DNA from: Cliona cf. orientalis
Lineage: Eukaryota; Porifera; Demospongiae; Clionaida; Clionaidae
NCBI GenBank assembly: GCA_963930775.1
Contig: OZ005694.1
Location: forward strand, 4,209,054-4,273,053
Direction: 5' to 3'
Length of the DNA: 64,000 nt
Part shown: positions 1 through 11,699 of the stretch, one piece after another
Layout of the letters: every line of letters begins with the position of its first letter
Position numbering within the stretch: position 1 is the stretch's first letter
Notes under the pieces: generated by a model
Seen by the model: the letters and a program-made list of their open reading frames with translations, nothing else
Told to the model about the DNA's origin: nothing
Databases searched by the model: none
Program-made: the position numbers and the translations under genes

Positions 1-336
1 TTTGTACACAAAAGTATAGGGACGCGTGGGTGGGCGCATTTAAATAGGGCGTGAAAATTGCACTTCAGGCCAAGGTGGCGCATCTATTAGAGAGGCGCGT
101 TAATTAGATCGGATACGGTAGTATGATATAGCTATGATCAAAATTAATACACACTGATAAAGGAGTTTAAATAGGTTATTGACTTGATAACCCAATACCC
201 GTTAATAGGCTTGCTCACAACCAACTCTTAGACCTAATAATTATTGCTTCCACATTGCATGCTAATTCTTACAAGGAAATTCCCTTAGTATCTGAAGACT
301 TGTAGTTTCTTCTTTCTTTCCAGCAGCTGTTCAGTA

Positions 337-386
337 GTGAGAGAGAGAGGAGGGAGGGAGACACAAACACACACACACACACACAT
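337..386. repeat. GA/CA compound simple repeat
   Basis: A short GA-rich tract runs into GGGA repeats and then into CA dinucleotides. It produces spurious low-complexity open frames on the minus strand. Confidence 0.85.
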
Positions 387-1189
387 ACAAGCGAAGGTTG
401 AAAGATTTGCACTCGAATACGATCCTTACCTCCGTAATATTACTATTAAATATTGTCGACGTCCGATCACTAGGGTGACAGCTAGGATGGAGAAGATGAA
501 GAGTGTGTGTTAGATATCTATACTTATTTGCCTGCAATAGAGCACGAAGGAATATCACACGATATTTTTTTACTGAAAGGAGGTTGCAAGAGCTTAACTC
601 CGTTAGGGTAGAGGTCGTCATAGTTCAATGTCGTTCAGCGTTCCCGGCCGGCCGGTACCCTCTCCACCCGCGGCCGCGCTATAGCGCGAGGCGCTAGCTA
701 ACACGTACATGCCACGCCCACCGGTTATTGCTGAATGCGATCGCGACGTGGTTCCTTATCCCTTTCGGTCACAGAAAATTCATGAGCTCACCCAGCAGGC
801 CTTCGTTAGGTACAGGGTCGACCAGGCTGCGGTTGTTGCCGGGAAACCGAACGAGCCACGCCCCAATTATCGATCTCTGCAAACGGTTGCTCAAGATGCA
901 GCTCAAATGCAGCCCAGAGAGGGAATGCAAGCAAAGTAATCGAGTCATGAGACAATACTAACACATACATCGCCTACAACACCACTCTTTTGCTTTTTTT
1001 TTTTTTTTTTTTTTTTAAAGTGATCAAAGCATAGATGAAAGCTTCTTCAAAGCAAAACCACTTTGACGTCATCACTTCAAAGTGCCGACGGGACCGCGAC
1101 TATTGTGTGGGCCAGGTTTTCTTATCGGTAGCCTAACCGCCGCCAATGAATTATTCATATCTCTATTTAGCCGAAATACGGTCCATGCA

Positions 1190-1232
1190 AAATTGTTGTA
1201 AATTTACAACAATTTGTGACCGAAAGGGTTAA
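1190..1232. mobile_element. Palindrome plus lone TTAA-abutting terminus
   Basis: Positions 1190-1215 form a perfect 26 bp palindrome. It is followed by GTGACCGAAAGGG and then TTAA at 1229-1232. Read on the minus strand this is TTAACCCTTTCGGTCAC, the arrangement expected at a piggyBac-type terminus (TTAA target, CCC start). The terminus points left, away from the transposase gene at 1437-4968, so it cannot simply be that gene's 3' end. No matching partner end was found. Confidence 0.35.
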
Positions 1233-1436
1233 ATTCCACTCCCTGCACATGTGTGGATGTGTTGTATACCTCATATACCATCATAATTATTATTACATCA
1301 AATTTATTATGTCAAGGTGGATTAAAATACATACATAAAATAAAATCACACATTTTCCAGTCATATTAGAGTCATATTAGATAGTAATGCATGGACACTT
1401 GGTTGCTAAAAATATATTAATAATTACTAACAGTAA

Positions 1437-2986
1437 CTACATATTATGATATTCTTGAAAACATCTGATCTTGCATAGTCTAATTTTACACACAGAACAT
1501 CCAAATGAAGTGTGCCTCTTCCTCTTCATCTTGATACATTGGTGGCACCTACCCCTCTTTAGGCCTATGTCACTAACTCTACTTAGACAACAAACACTAA
1601 CATCTTGGGCCTTACCCTTATTCACACTACTCTGTGCCTTAGAACTGCTGCCAAATTGTAATAGCAAACGTGCTAGATCCAAACGAAATCCAAGCAAATC
1701 CTTTGGTTTGACACCACATCGTTTACAGTTGTGTTTATAGAGAATATGGGCATTATTTGTTGACACATCAAAACAAAAAAGGAATGGCCGAAGCCAGCAA
1801 CGCTTGGATTTCCTATCAAAACCATAGGTCCTCATCAGCTGATCAGTGAGATCAACAGCACCCATGTACTTATTATAGGCTGGTAAGAGTGGGGGAACTG
1901 ACTGCTCCCTCAGAACACCCTCAGGCTGAAGCCTGAACACTTTACTGTTCATAGTCTCTGGAAACACATTAGTAACAAAGCTAACAAGCTTGCGATCATT
2001 GAATACAAAATACTGCTTCCCATCTACACTCTCTGATACGTAGCTACCCTTTGGTGGTGCCACTGTCCTCAAGCTATCTGGGAAACCTGCTGCTCTCCTT
2101 TGAATACTTCCAACTATAAATATTTCATCCTTAGCCAACATGTCAACTAGGGGTCCACTAGTGTAGAAATTGTCGCAGTACACAACATGATTTGTGCCTA
2201 CAAATGGAAGCAATAGGTCTGTGACCACTCTCTTTACTAAGCCCTTCTCAGGCAGCTTCTCACCAGTGGCTATGTCCACAGGCCTGCCATCATAGAACTG
2301 AAAAGTGCATAAGTAACCACAGCAAGAACAGGAGCAGCACCAAACCTTGTAGCCTAACTTAATAGGTTTTTTGGGCATACGCACCTTCCCTTTACAGTGA
2401 CCTTTGTACTTAACCATGGATTCATCAATGGCTAGCTCCTGTCCAGGGCTGTATTGTTTTAAAAATGTCTGGTTCAGAACATCTACAATAGGCTTAATCT
2501 TGCGAGAGGGACCAACACCACCAGGTGGAATTGTGTCATTATCTACCACATGGAGGTTGGACCATATTGCCCAAAACCTATTGAGGGACATGGACTGTTG
2601 TATAGGCTCCAGACCAAGTAAACGGTCTGTGCTCCAATAATTCCTAACTCGTGGAAGCCTGTGAATGCCCATAAGGACAAGAATGCCAAAGAAAGTCCAT
2701 ACTTCCTCCACTGTCACATCTACCCAATTGACACGATTCCTCTGCCTAGCATACCTATTTGTCTCAGTAGCTATGTGGGAGGTGAGTGATTCTGGCCAGA
2801 GCAGCAACAGATAATCTAAGGCAGAGTTACTTTCGGGGTCATGATTTTCTGCTGGCCCTTCCGCACCAAGAAATTCAGGGTAAAGCCCAGACTCTAGTGA
2901 TGTTTTAAGGGCAAGTTCACTACATAATCTGCGTCGCTTACGGGTAGGTGCCATAAGTTCCTCATCAGATTCATCACCACCACACT
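1437..2986 (-). CDS. piggyBac-type transposase, exon 2 (catalytic and C-terminal Cys-rich domain)
   Basis: This is the second and last exon of a DDD transposase of the piggyBac superfamily, which cuts and pastes DNA at TTAA sites in the nucleus. The 5' edge is a splice acceptor (TCTCTGCAG at 2987-2995). Joined to exon 1 at 4836-4968 it stays in frame through a split Glu codon and gives about 560 residues, near the family's usual length. Catalytic Asp candidates, numbered on the joined protein, are D232 (AIDESM), D316 (VVYCDNFYTS) and D423/D426 (MGAVDLTDQ). A C-terminal cluster (CHQC, then four more Cys) fits the Cys-rich DNA-end-binding domain. No internal stop or frameshift is present, which is unusual beside so many decayed elements. 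No flanking TTAA-bounded inverted termini could be identified, so it is either a recently active element or a domesticated PGBD-like host gene. Confidence 0.9.
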
Positions 2987-3074
2987 CTGCAGAGAAATAT
3001 GATATATAATATTAATGTTACACATAAACCCCAGTTTAAACATGGTTCTGCACCACAATTCAACACCAACACCA

Positions 3075-4590
3075 CACCCACTTTATCATGACATCACCTT
3101 CTACACCACTTCTGACAGCCCAAGCCACACCTACTTCCTGCTGACGTCACTTCCCATGCCAAATACAGGCCTCCAAAGACGATTGTGGCCCAAAGCCACA
3201 CCCACTGCTCCTGCTGACATCACTTATTGTAAGCCCATTCTGGCCACGCCCACTGCATCTCCCCAATGCTGATGTCACTTCCTCATTAAACCATGCCCAC
3301 TGCAGCCTATTTCAGGCCTGTTCTGGCCTCCAAGCCACGCCCACTTCTCCCAATGCTGACGTCACTTCCTACGCCTATCGCAGGCCCGTCCTGGCCCCAA
3401 ACCACGCCCACTGCCCCTCCCATTGCTGACGTCACTTCCAGTGTCTATTGTAGGCCCGTTCAAGCCTCCAGACCACGCCCACTTCTCCCAATGCTGACGT
3501 CACTTCCTACGCCTATTGCAGGCCCGTTCTGACCCCAAACCACGCCCACTGCCCCTCCCCATAGCTGACGTCACTTCCTGTGTCTATTGCCCGTTCAAGC
3601 CTCCAGACCACGCCCACTTCTCCCCATTGCTGACGTCACTTCCTACGCCTATTGTAGGCTTGTTCAAGCCTCCAGACCACGCCCACTTCTCCCAATGCTG
3701 ACGTCACTTCCTACGCCTATCGCAGGCCCGTCCTGGCCCCAAACCACGCCCACTGCCCCTCCCATTGCTCACGTCACTTCCTGTGTCTATTGTATGCCCG
3801 TTCAAGCCTCCAGACCACGCCCACTTCTCCCTATGCTGACGTCACTTCCTACGCCTATCGCAGGCCCGTTCTGACCCCAAACCACGCCCACTTCCCCTCC
3901 CCATTGCTGACGTCACTTCCTGTGTCTATTGTAGGCCCATTCTGGCCTCCAGACCACACCCACTTCTCTCTATGCTGACGTCACTTCCTGTGTCTATTCC
4001 ATGCTTCCGACTGAAATTCTGGCCCCCAACCACGCCCACTGCTCCTCCCCATTATCAGCGTCACTTCCTGTGCCTACTGCAGGCCCATTGTGGCCTCAAA
4101 ACCACGCCCACTTCTCCCAAAGCTGACGTCACTTCCTGTGCCTATTCCAAGCCTCCGACTGAAATCCTGGCCCCAAACCACGCCCACTGCTCCTCCCAAT
4201 TGCTAAAGTCACTTCCTGAGCCTATTCCAAGCTTCCAACTGAAATCCTGGCCCCAAACCACGCCCACTGCTCCTCCCCGTTGCTGACGTCACTTCCTGTG
4301 CCTATTCCAAGCTTCGGACTGAAATCCTGCCCTAAAACCACGCCCACTGCCCCTCCCCATTGTTCACGTCACTTCCTGTGTATATTGCAGGCCTGTTGTG
4401 GCTTCCAAACCACGCCCACTTCTCCTAAAGCTGACGTCACTTTCTGTGCCTATTGCAAGCTTCCTGACGGAAGTTCTGGCCCCCGACCACACCCACTGCT
4501 CCTCCCCATTGCTGACGTCACTGATCAATTAGCCCCAGACCGTGCCCACTCCCTACTTAGTTGACGTCACTTCCTACACAGCACGCCCAC
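3075..4590. repeat. ~69 bp minisatellite rich in TGACGTCA and CCACGCCCAC motifs
   Basis: About 20 degenerate tandem units of roughly 66-80 bp. Each unit carries CCACGCCCAC and then GCTGACGTCACTTCCT. Successive units often alternate in type (a 'GCCCCTCCC' form and a 'CTTCTCCC' form), giving a dimeric period near 138 bp. I count about 15 exact TGACGTCA octamers (a palindromic CREB/ATF site), most followed by ACTTCCT (an ETS-type core on the other strand). The array lies inside the piggyBac gene's intron (2987-4835). Open frames in it are a product of the repeat. Confidence 0.9.
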
Positions 4591-4638
4591 TTCCACACAC
4601 ACATACATGCATGGTATACATACACACGATATGCGCAT

Positions 4639-4744
<106 letters not shown>

Positions 4745-4835
4745 CAGATTTTCATGATCCAGATCGTATAAATATGCCTTTTTAGGCTTTGTCAAGCAGG
4801 AATAACCTTTACCATTGTAAGAATATTCTACTTAC

Positions 4836-4968
4836 CTGGTTCAGAACCTAGTCCGACTTCTTCGTCAGAATCCAAGCAATCCTCGTCTGGTGAGCTCGCT
4901 CCGCTCTCTAAATCACTTTGGTTATCTTGAAAAGCGTCCACGAGGTCTTTAGAACGAAGCTCCGACAT
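4836..4968 (-). CDS. piggyBac-type transposase, exon 1 (acidic N-terminus)
   Basis: The ATG at 4966-4968 follows an AAAAAA stretch on the minus strand and opens 44 codons plus one base, ending at CCAG|GTAAG (donor GT at 4834-4835). The peptide starts MSELRSKDLVDAF and is Ser/Asp/Glu-rich. It joins the acceptor at 2986/2987 through a Glu codon, and the first codons of exon 2 (CGGDESDEEL) continue the same acidic character. An acidic, disordered N-terminus is usual in piggyBac transposases. The matching donor, acceptor, phase and composition make the two-exon model strong. The exon is too short to stand out as an isolated open frame. Confidence 0.8.
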
Positions 4969-5758
4969 TTTTTTGGCTGTTTACAAATCTCGAGACATCT
5001 ACAATTATACGTCGGTTCCTTGTCACTTATCGCTATAGTATAATACCTCACTATTCGAGTGCGGTGTCTATTCGAGGGCGGCGTCTGATCGAGGAAATAC
5101 GGTACTTGACCAGACTAGACCTGGCACTCTCTAAATGGACAGAAACCCCCACCCCATTTTTGTTACCAGGGATGTTGTAATTATTTCTTTTCCCATGGGT
5201 ATAATATTATATAGTTGGCCGCATACCCTAAAAATGTGTACAGACTAGATCTGGTATAAGTTATGTTTTCATTGGCCCATATAGCTACAAACTTATTCTA
5301 GCTAGCCGTTTTATGTAGCTATTTGTATGCGTTGTGATAGTGTGCTATTGCCCAATACCCAATTATAATCATTGATTGAGAACATGTTGGTAAGTGGGTG
5401 CAAGCATGCATGTAGTGGGATTAAATCCCACTACATGCATGCTTTAATAGATGAGAGCAGCGCTAGACCTGCCATAAATTTTTATATCAAATAATATGCA
5501 CAAAATCAATACTACCACCATACGTTTACAGGGTTTCATCTAGCGACAAACTTTCAGGTGGAAGTGTGATAAATGAGTATATTGCACCAATTTCCTTGGA
5601 ATGTAGCTAGCTAGCTTTTGTGATTTATTATAATGCTTACAGTGCCTCCAACTACCCGGATTCGTCCGTGTTTTCCCGGAAATACTGTTTGGAAAACGGA
5701 CCACGCACCGGAATCCCATATTCACGGAAATTGATAGCCCATAGATAGTAGAATGGTA
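4969..5758. other. 5' flank of the transposase gene, no gene seen
   Basis: Upstream of the transposase ATG. The segment at about 5040-5104, read on the minus strand as TACCGTATTTCCTCGATCAG, looks like one terminus of a TACCGTA-type MITE; its partner was not found. Otherwise only a perfect palindrome at 5402-5444 was noticed. Confidence 0.4.
5402..5444. repeat. Perfect 43 bp palindrome
   Basis: Two 21 bp arms flank a single central base. The arm begins AAGCATGCATGTAGTGGGAT. It could extrude as a cruciform; no flanking target duplication is obvious. Confidence 0.85.
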
Positions 5759-6182
5759 ATGCACCTATCAATGTCATGCCCCACCTACCCTAGTGCGGGC
5801 AAAGGGTCGGGATTTGTAAGGGTTTAGGTGGGGAATAGCTGCCCCAGGGGTGGGGAATTTACCTTAGTCTGGAAATCAGCACAGAAAAATACCCATACTA
5901 GGCTATATATAGTGTCACCATGACGTTAGTACTAGACCTCAAGTAGTAGCCTTGGTTAACACTAATGTGGCTTAAGTGAGTGTTATGTAAACTTGTATGT
6001 CTAGCATAGTGCACCTGCACAAAGACCTGCATATTCAGTAGTAGGTGGGGATTGGTGCGTCTTTTGATTACAGGAGCTTCCCCCAGGGGTGGGATAATTG
6101 ATAAAAGTAGTGGTCAAATCCCCACCCTATCCCCACATATGCCCGCACTAGGGTAGGTGGGGCAATACATTGATAGGTGCAT
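5759..6182. mobile_element. MITE with ~60 bp inverted ends (ATGCACCTATCAATG)
   Basis: The left end ATGCACCTATCAATGTCATG and the right end (ATTGATAGGTGCAT on the plus strand) are inverted copies that continue through a shared CCCCACCTACCCTAGTGCGG block. The element is 424 bp with no coding capacity. No clear target duplication was found. Confidence 0.75.
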
Positions 6183-6708
6183 AAACCGAACGAAGCGAGA
6201 GGTGATGTCTGCTCTTTGTCATGGTGTGGTGGTAGATTCGACGTTCGAGCAGGGTGAGAATGTATGCATGTTCTTCATAGCATGCTTTTATGTCTTTCTA
6301 TCTGTAGAGCACCAATTCATGCAAGCTTGGAGGGACAGTCTGCTTAACTAGCTACAGGCTGTATAGGCCACCTCTCCGTTATTGTTCCTAGGGCGTTTGT
6401 GTCACATTATTGCTTAGGGCTGTGTTGAACGCCTTCAACCAGGTGAATTGATCAGCTAAATTTTGATCTCTTACTTAACTCTGCTCTGTGTACTAATTCT
6501 TACGTCCCTTGCTATAGTTACTGAATTTGTAATGATTTTAGCACTGGTCCAAGCTGGGCTGACAAACATGATTGCACCATGATTGCACGACTACATAGAG
6601 GGGATGGTCAATAAGGGTGCACTACTATAATATAGGTATTGTGCCCAATGGTGGATATGCATGTAGCTAGCTGTGTCTCGGAGAGTAGTAGTATGGCCAT
6701 GGGTGTCA
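6183..6708. other. No gene seen
   Basis: The first 80 bases (GAACGAAGCGAGAGG and a later GACGTTCGAGCAG) resemble a segment at 50172-50257, so a dispersed repeat fragment is present. Nothing coding was recognised. Confidence 0.4.
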
Positions 6709-6969
6709 TTAGGCCAAGCAAAATTGACTATTAGTTTCTCATCCTATGTTCAGGAATTTCCCCAGGCGGGAGGGTGGCTTTTTATTTTATTTTTTGTCAT
6801 GAATATCATTAAATGTCATCATGAATGTCATTAAAAAATTGGCGCGTCTATGACGTAATGCCTCGTGCATTTTTTAGTGATAGTTTTAATGATATTGATG
6901 AAATACAATGTGGTCAGGCGGAGGAAAAACTAGAGGCGGGCGGGGATGAGAAACTAATATTTGGCCTTA
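6709..6969. mobile_element. MITE, copy 1 (TTAGGCCAAG ends)
   Basis: A 261 bp element whose ends are inverted: the left TTAGGCCAAG..TATTAGTTTCTCATCC matches the right GGGGATGAGAAACTAATATTTGGCCTTAA. A second copy about 95% identical lies at 17126-17397, which fixes the borders. Confidence 0.85.
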
Positions 6970-9189
6970 ATGCCAACTTAGACTTGAAGCTAGGTATAGA
7001 CTGCCTTTATAGTCTGAGCGTGCATGCTCAGTAAACGACATCATTGTCATGAATATCAGTTAATGTGACAAATTTTGTGGCATAGCCTATCACAAGAAAC
7101 TGCTCAGAATCCTAGAGATGCCATTGACTCCTATTTCCGATGGGATGCCAAGTCTGCATGAGAGGCAAGAAGCCGAATTATTGCTGAGTTTGATAACAGC
7201 TTGGATGCTTATGCGGATCCCTTTGCCATTGAGGAGGTAGGTAGTAATGGGTGACATAGCTACTGGCCATGCCAGAGTTATTATAGTATTGGCTATTAAT
7301 GCCACTAAACTTTGTTGATACCTGGACTACCATAATCCATCACTTAGCAATACATGAGGCACACATGAAGCACTCTTGTAGCGTAGGTACACTGAGCAGC
7401 ACTGCATGTCCCATATTATTAATATTACTGCAAGCTGCTCACAAGGATCCCTGTACGTCATTCTAGCATGACATATGAACTTATACTTAAAATTAGCTAT
7501 GTTATAATGCATTATTCAGACATAATTTTCAAATTAAATTTAATTATGATTGCTGATTGCGTAACCACAACTGTGACCACCTATTGCAGACGCAATGACA
7601 GAATAGGTATTAGTATCTGCACAGCATAACATTAATTCCAGTACCACTCATTACTAACTTAAGGTCATCAGGTATAGCAGCATGCGCAATACAGTGTAAG
7701 TTAATGCCAGCAGCAAAGCATCTACTCGAGGTGTGTAAGTCGGGCATCTGCTACGGACGATCGGTAGCGCTTAGTGCATGCACGTGGCAAGGACTTAATT
7801 CCAGGAGTGCATGCTTGCATGCATGAGCCAATCGTGTCTGAATCTGCTGTGTGGCAGAGGGTAGCGGGTTGGGTTGACCCTATTGTTGACATTGCTGTGT
7901 TTATGGGGTATAAGGTGTAAGCCAAGCCTCTTGCTCTCTGGGCTTTGCATCTATGGGATTGTCCCCGACATGCTAGCTGATGCTTCGCCTCTTGTAGAAT
8001 TTGGGAGATGCTACAAAGCCAAGTGTCTGGCTATAGTCCATTACGAGCCTGCATTTCTCTAGTTTGTAGGAGGCATCTAGGGATAGTACTGGGTATGCAT
8101 GAGTATTGGGGAAAATGCTCAACCTCAAAAAACCAGGTAGCACTCTTCGAGAATTGGTGTGCAGGTTGTTCAAGCCTCTAACATGCAGCGGAATTGTTAG
8201 CTTTATGGATATTGTCCTAATTGCAGCGAACATGATTAGTACGACACGTTGCAACTACTGAGTGCCTATGTCCGACCCACCGACATGTACAGTGAGATAT
8301 TATGTACTCTTATTAATGATGCCAGAGAGCTGACAGAATGCGTTGTGTATGATAAATTGTGCACAAAAGCAGCTAGCTTAATAGCAATAAATGCCATGGC
8401 TCCCTGCTGTCTTAAGTCCTCTGGGTGTCTGGATTACTAGCTGATATGTATGCTTTTAGCTACATGTAGCTACTATGCTAATGAATAGCAACTTGATATG
8501 TTGATTCTCATGAGGTGTCTAGTTTGATGCCAAATTTCAGCTCCCTATCATGGTATGTGAATACAAGCAATGGGTCCTCTACATACATAGCGGGGGTGCC
8601 GCCCATTGTGTCCTAATATAATTTTAGCAAGAGAATTTCCAATTAGCATATGCAAATGAACAGTGTTAGCTAGGATTTTCAGCTACTATGAACGGGCAAT
8701 ACCTTTGCCATTTCTTGGCTGAAGATGTTATCAGTGCTGACATGACACCATTTGCTGGATTCGCATTGCAGCTGGGAGAGGGAGAATCAGGCCATTTTTC
8801 TGATCTGCACTGACGGTCATGCCCCATAAGGCAGCCAGATGGCCATTATGCCGAGCATACATTATCTCCCGGAGAATACACTCTGGCCTACAAATATCAA
8901 CTGGAGGTGCATAGATATTTTATGGTTGAGGATCATGCGTGGCTTTTGCTGGCTATATCCTCAGTGACGACTTCATCAGTGGCTCGCATTTAGCACTTAG
9001 GAGAGCGTGTGCGCTTGCCCCAGGCCCTGCCATTATATTAGGACGAAGGTATTGCCACAATATTATGCTTACCATGGGTTAGCCCATGCCATTGAGACGT
9101 GTGAGGCCAAGATCTAGCCAGTATCGCACCATAATCGGCTGGCTGCAAACTAGGGCTGAACCTAGTTGTAGCAAAAGTCCTATAGTGGG
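6970..9189. other. 2.2 kb with no supported gene
   Basis: Short open frames on both strands lack recognisable domains, and no splice-linked set was convincing. The plus-strand stretch near 7100-7225 reads in one frame as a charged peptide (around EARSRIIAEFDNSLDAY) but has a stop inside it; it may be a pseudogene remnant of unknown type. Confidence 0.4.
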
Positions 9190-9690
9190 AGTGCTGACCT
9201 TTCAGATTTTGAGGAGGGAATAATCCTCCCCTGCATGGTGACATTATATGGAAGTTGGTGGCAAGTAATCACGGGGGGTAGGGGTGGGAGGCTGATAATA
9301 GGCTGAGCATAGTTTGAGCACCAGTCTTAGCTATAATGGCCTTCCCAGATGCGGGGGAGGGAATAATCCTCCCCCGGTCACACCATGCATGGTGGACAGC
9401 AATCAGAGGGGTGGGAAGCTAATAACAAGCTGAGCATAGTTTGAGCACGAGTCCTAGAATATGACTGTAAACCTTTCCGGATGTGGGGGAGGGAATAATC
9501 CTCCCCCGGTCACACCACACGTGGTGGACAGTTGTCAAAGGGGTGGGAGGCCAATAATAGGCTGAGCATAGTTTGAGCGTAAGACCTAGAATACGACTAC
9601 AAACCTTTCCGGATGTGGGGGAGGGGATAATCCTCCCCCGGTCACACCATACATGGTGGACAGTAATCAAAGAGGGGTGGGGCCCATAAC
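9190..9690. repeat. ~127-132 bp tandem repeat with internal GC hairpin
   Basis: Three good copies (GCTGAGCATAGTTTGAGC at 9302, 9429 and 9561) and a diverged leading copy. Each contains GGGGGAGGGAATAATCCTCC, whose arms pair with each other, followed by a CACCAnnnnTGGTG palindrome. A poly-G run follows at about 9691-9706. The open frame spanning it on the minus strand is repeat-derived. Confidence 0.85.
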
Positions 9691-9706
9691 CGGGGGGGGG
9701 GGGGGG

Positions 9707-10294
9707 ATAGGGGCTAATAATTATGCGTATTGGCATTCGTGGAACGCCTTGAGGATGCAACTAAGCTGACACCAGTCAAGGTGTATGCAGGCCACACGTC
9801 GTTAAGTGGGTATACTATCCATTCATTATTTTTCTTCTCTTGATTCTCTCAGGAGAATTAGGGAACAGTCTAGTGCATGCCTGTACAGCGATACGCTGAG
9901 GGCTTTGTGTTGAAGCATAAGCCAGACTTGATTTTGATTCCCTTTTTAATAGAGCAGCAGCACCACGAGTGAAGCTCACCACCAGCTGCTAAAATGCTAC
10001 TGGCACAGGGTGGTGAGGCAGCAGTCCTGATAGGGGGATTTATCAGCTATATGTATACAGCAATGTAGGCATGGGGCTGCCAGCATTTGGCCTGCGCCCT
10101 TATATATAGCCAGCTGGCCTGCTGGTTGGATACTGCCAAACTACTTGGTACCTGCGCACTCTGTGCGTGCATGCTCAAACTCGAGCGCAAGTGTGAGCTG
10201 TGCATATGCGCAATGTACAAGCATGTACACGGTGCACGCGCGCTATGGAAGCTTTTTTGCAGCTGCTATTGCCACACATGAACTTTAAGTTAGC
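9707..10294. other. No gene seen
   Basis: No domain, repeat unit or splice-linked exons were recognised in this 0.6 kb. Confidence 0.4.
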
Positions 10295-10693
10295 ATTAAA
10301 GTGCGTGGGCGTGAGCGTCAGGATTGGCTAATTCAATTAGCGAATCGTGAAGGGGCGTGGCCGAAGAGGCCATACGAGTGCTTTTGGTCGAAGGTGGGCA
10401 TGTCCAGAATCGGCCAGGGATGATTATGTGCGTGTAATTAGCGACCGGAAGTGGCCCCTGAAGAAAAGACCGGTAATTGCCCACATCAAAGCAAGATCAA
10501 AGCATTCTATTAACCGCAACGACTTATTACACACTAAGTAGAAAAAAAAAGAAATTAAATAATGTAATTCACCGGGGAGATTGGGAGCACTTGGGGAGAT
10601 AATTTTTACATGGGCACGCAGAATGGGTCGAAACTAAAAATTTATGGTGGGAAATTTTGATTCACACCTTAGAATTAGAGATATGGCACTTCA

Positions 10694-11425
10694 AGGTACC
10701 ATTAAATTGCGTGGGCGTGAGGTGGGGGATATGACACCTAAACCACATCAAAGTCATTAGTGAGGTGCATGTTGTGTAACCACGCCCTTTTAATTGCACA
10801 GGTCTCAGGGGTGTGGCTGCTAGAGCCGGAAGTGTTCATTTAATATCCTCCATGGACCGGAAGCCGAGCCGGAAGGGAGGGGCCAGGCCACGCCCAAAGC
10901 AGCCCCACCCTGTTCCCCAAGGACCACCATTCTCAATCAAGTGCCTACCAACCACCGGATGTCCACCGGAAGCCCACAATCAATCCCAATTAAAACACAC
11001 AGCTTCCTCAAGGCCAAAACACACACAAACACTTGGAGGCCGTTCTGCCACACCGCCCACGCAAGAGCTCACCTCATTTCCTGTGTGGGCGGAGTAACAA
11101 CACGTCATCGCAACCACATCCGCTTCAAACCATCGTCGGCTTCCGTCCAGCCGTACAGGCCCCTCGATCGCACCGCCGTACAGTGCCTCATTAACAGACA
11201 TGGCCTCACCTTTGACCTCCTGCCACGCCCCCAAAGCCTCCTCGCGGGGTTCAAAGGTCACCACCGCTTCCGGGACACGCCCACCTATCGCCGAGGCCAA
11301 GTCCCAGGCGCCGATGTCCAAGCACTGGCCCGTGAAGCCACGCCCAATCGGAAGCAATAAAACCTGCATTAACGCACACGCACACAGTGCCAGGAACACG
11401 CCCACATGCTTAATTAGGCCTAATA

Positions 11426-11456
<31 letters not shown>

Positions 11457-11699
11457 GTCGTTGCGGTTAATAGTTAAGAAAGAATGCTTTGATCTTGCTT
11501 TGATGTGGGCAATTACCGGCCTTTTCTTCAGAGGCCACTTCCGGTCGCTAATTACACGCGCATAATCATCCCTGGCCGATTCTGGACACGCCCACCTTCG
11601 ACCAAAAGCACTCGTATGGCCTCTTCGGCCACGCCCCTTCACGATTCGCTAATTGAATTAGCCATTCCTGACGCTCACGCCCACGCAATTAAATGGTAC
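10694..11699 (+). mobile_element. Inner B element, complete copy
   Basis: Inverted ends GGTACCATTAAATTGCGTGG (left) and CACGCCCACGCAATTAAATGGTACC (right) bound about 1.0 kb. It sits inside an A unit: sequence before it ends ATGGCACTTCAA and sequence after it resumes TTAAAGTTCCCATATG, matching an intact A unit elsewhere. It contains a poly-T run at about 11431-11456 at the position where the outer copy holds the A array. Confidence 0.75.

Larger units (their letters stand above)
1..1436. other. Intergenic, no supported gene
   Basis: No convincing coding region was recognised here. The short open frames at 503-961 overlap each other in different frames and resemble no family I know. The stretch holds a GA/CA simple repeat (337-386), a poly-T run (about 994-1016) and an AT-rich palindrome next to a TTAA (1190-1232). 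The 3' flank of the piggyBac transposase gene begins below 1437. Confidence 0.5.

Noticed and set aside
3015-4564. Series of Pro/Thr-rich open frames resembling a repetitive secreted protein
   Set aside because: All arise from a 69 bp minisatellite whose unit length is a multiple of three in places; the stretch lies in an intron of the opposite-strand piggyBac gene.
3075-4590. Possible CRISPR or promoter array
   Set aside because: No spacers, degenerate units of variable length; a minisatellite explains it.
9419-9760. 113-codon minus-strand frame with internal repeats
   Set aside because: It follows the ~130 bp tandem repeat and poly-G; no protein-level constraint is visible.
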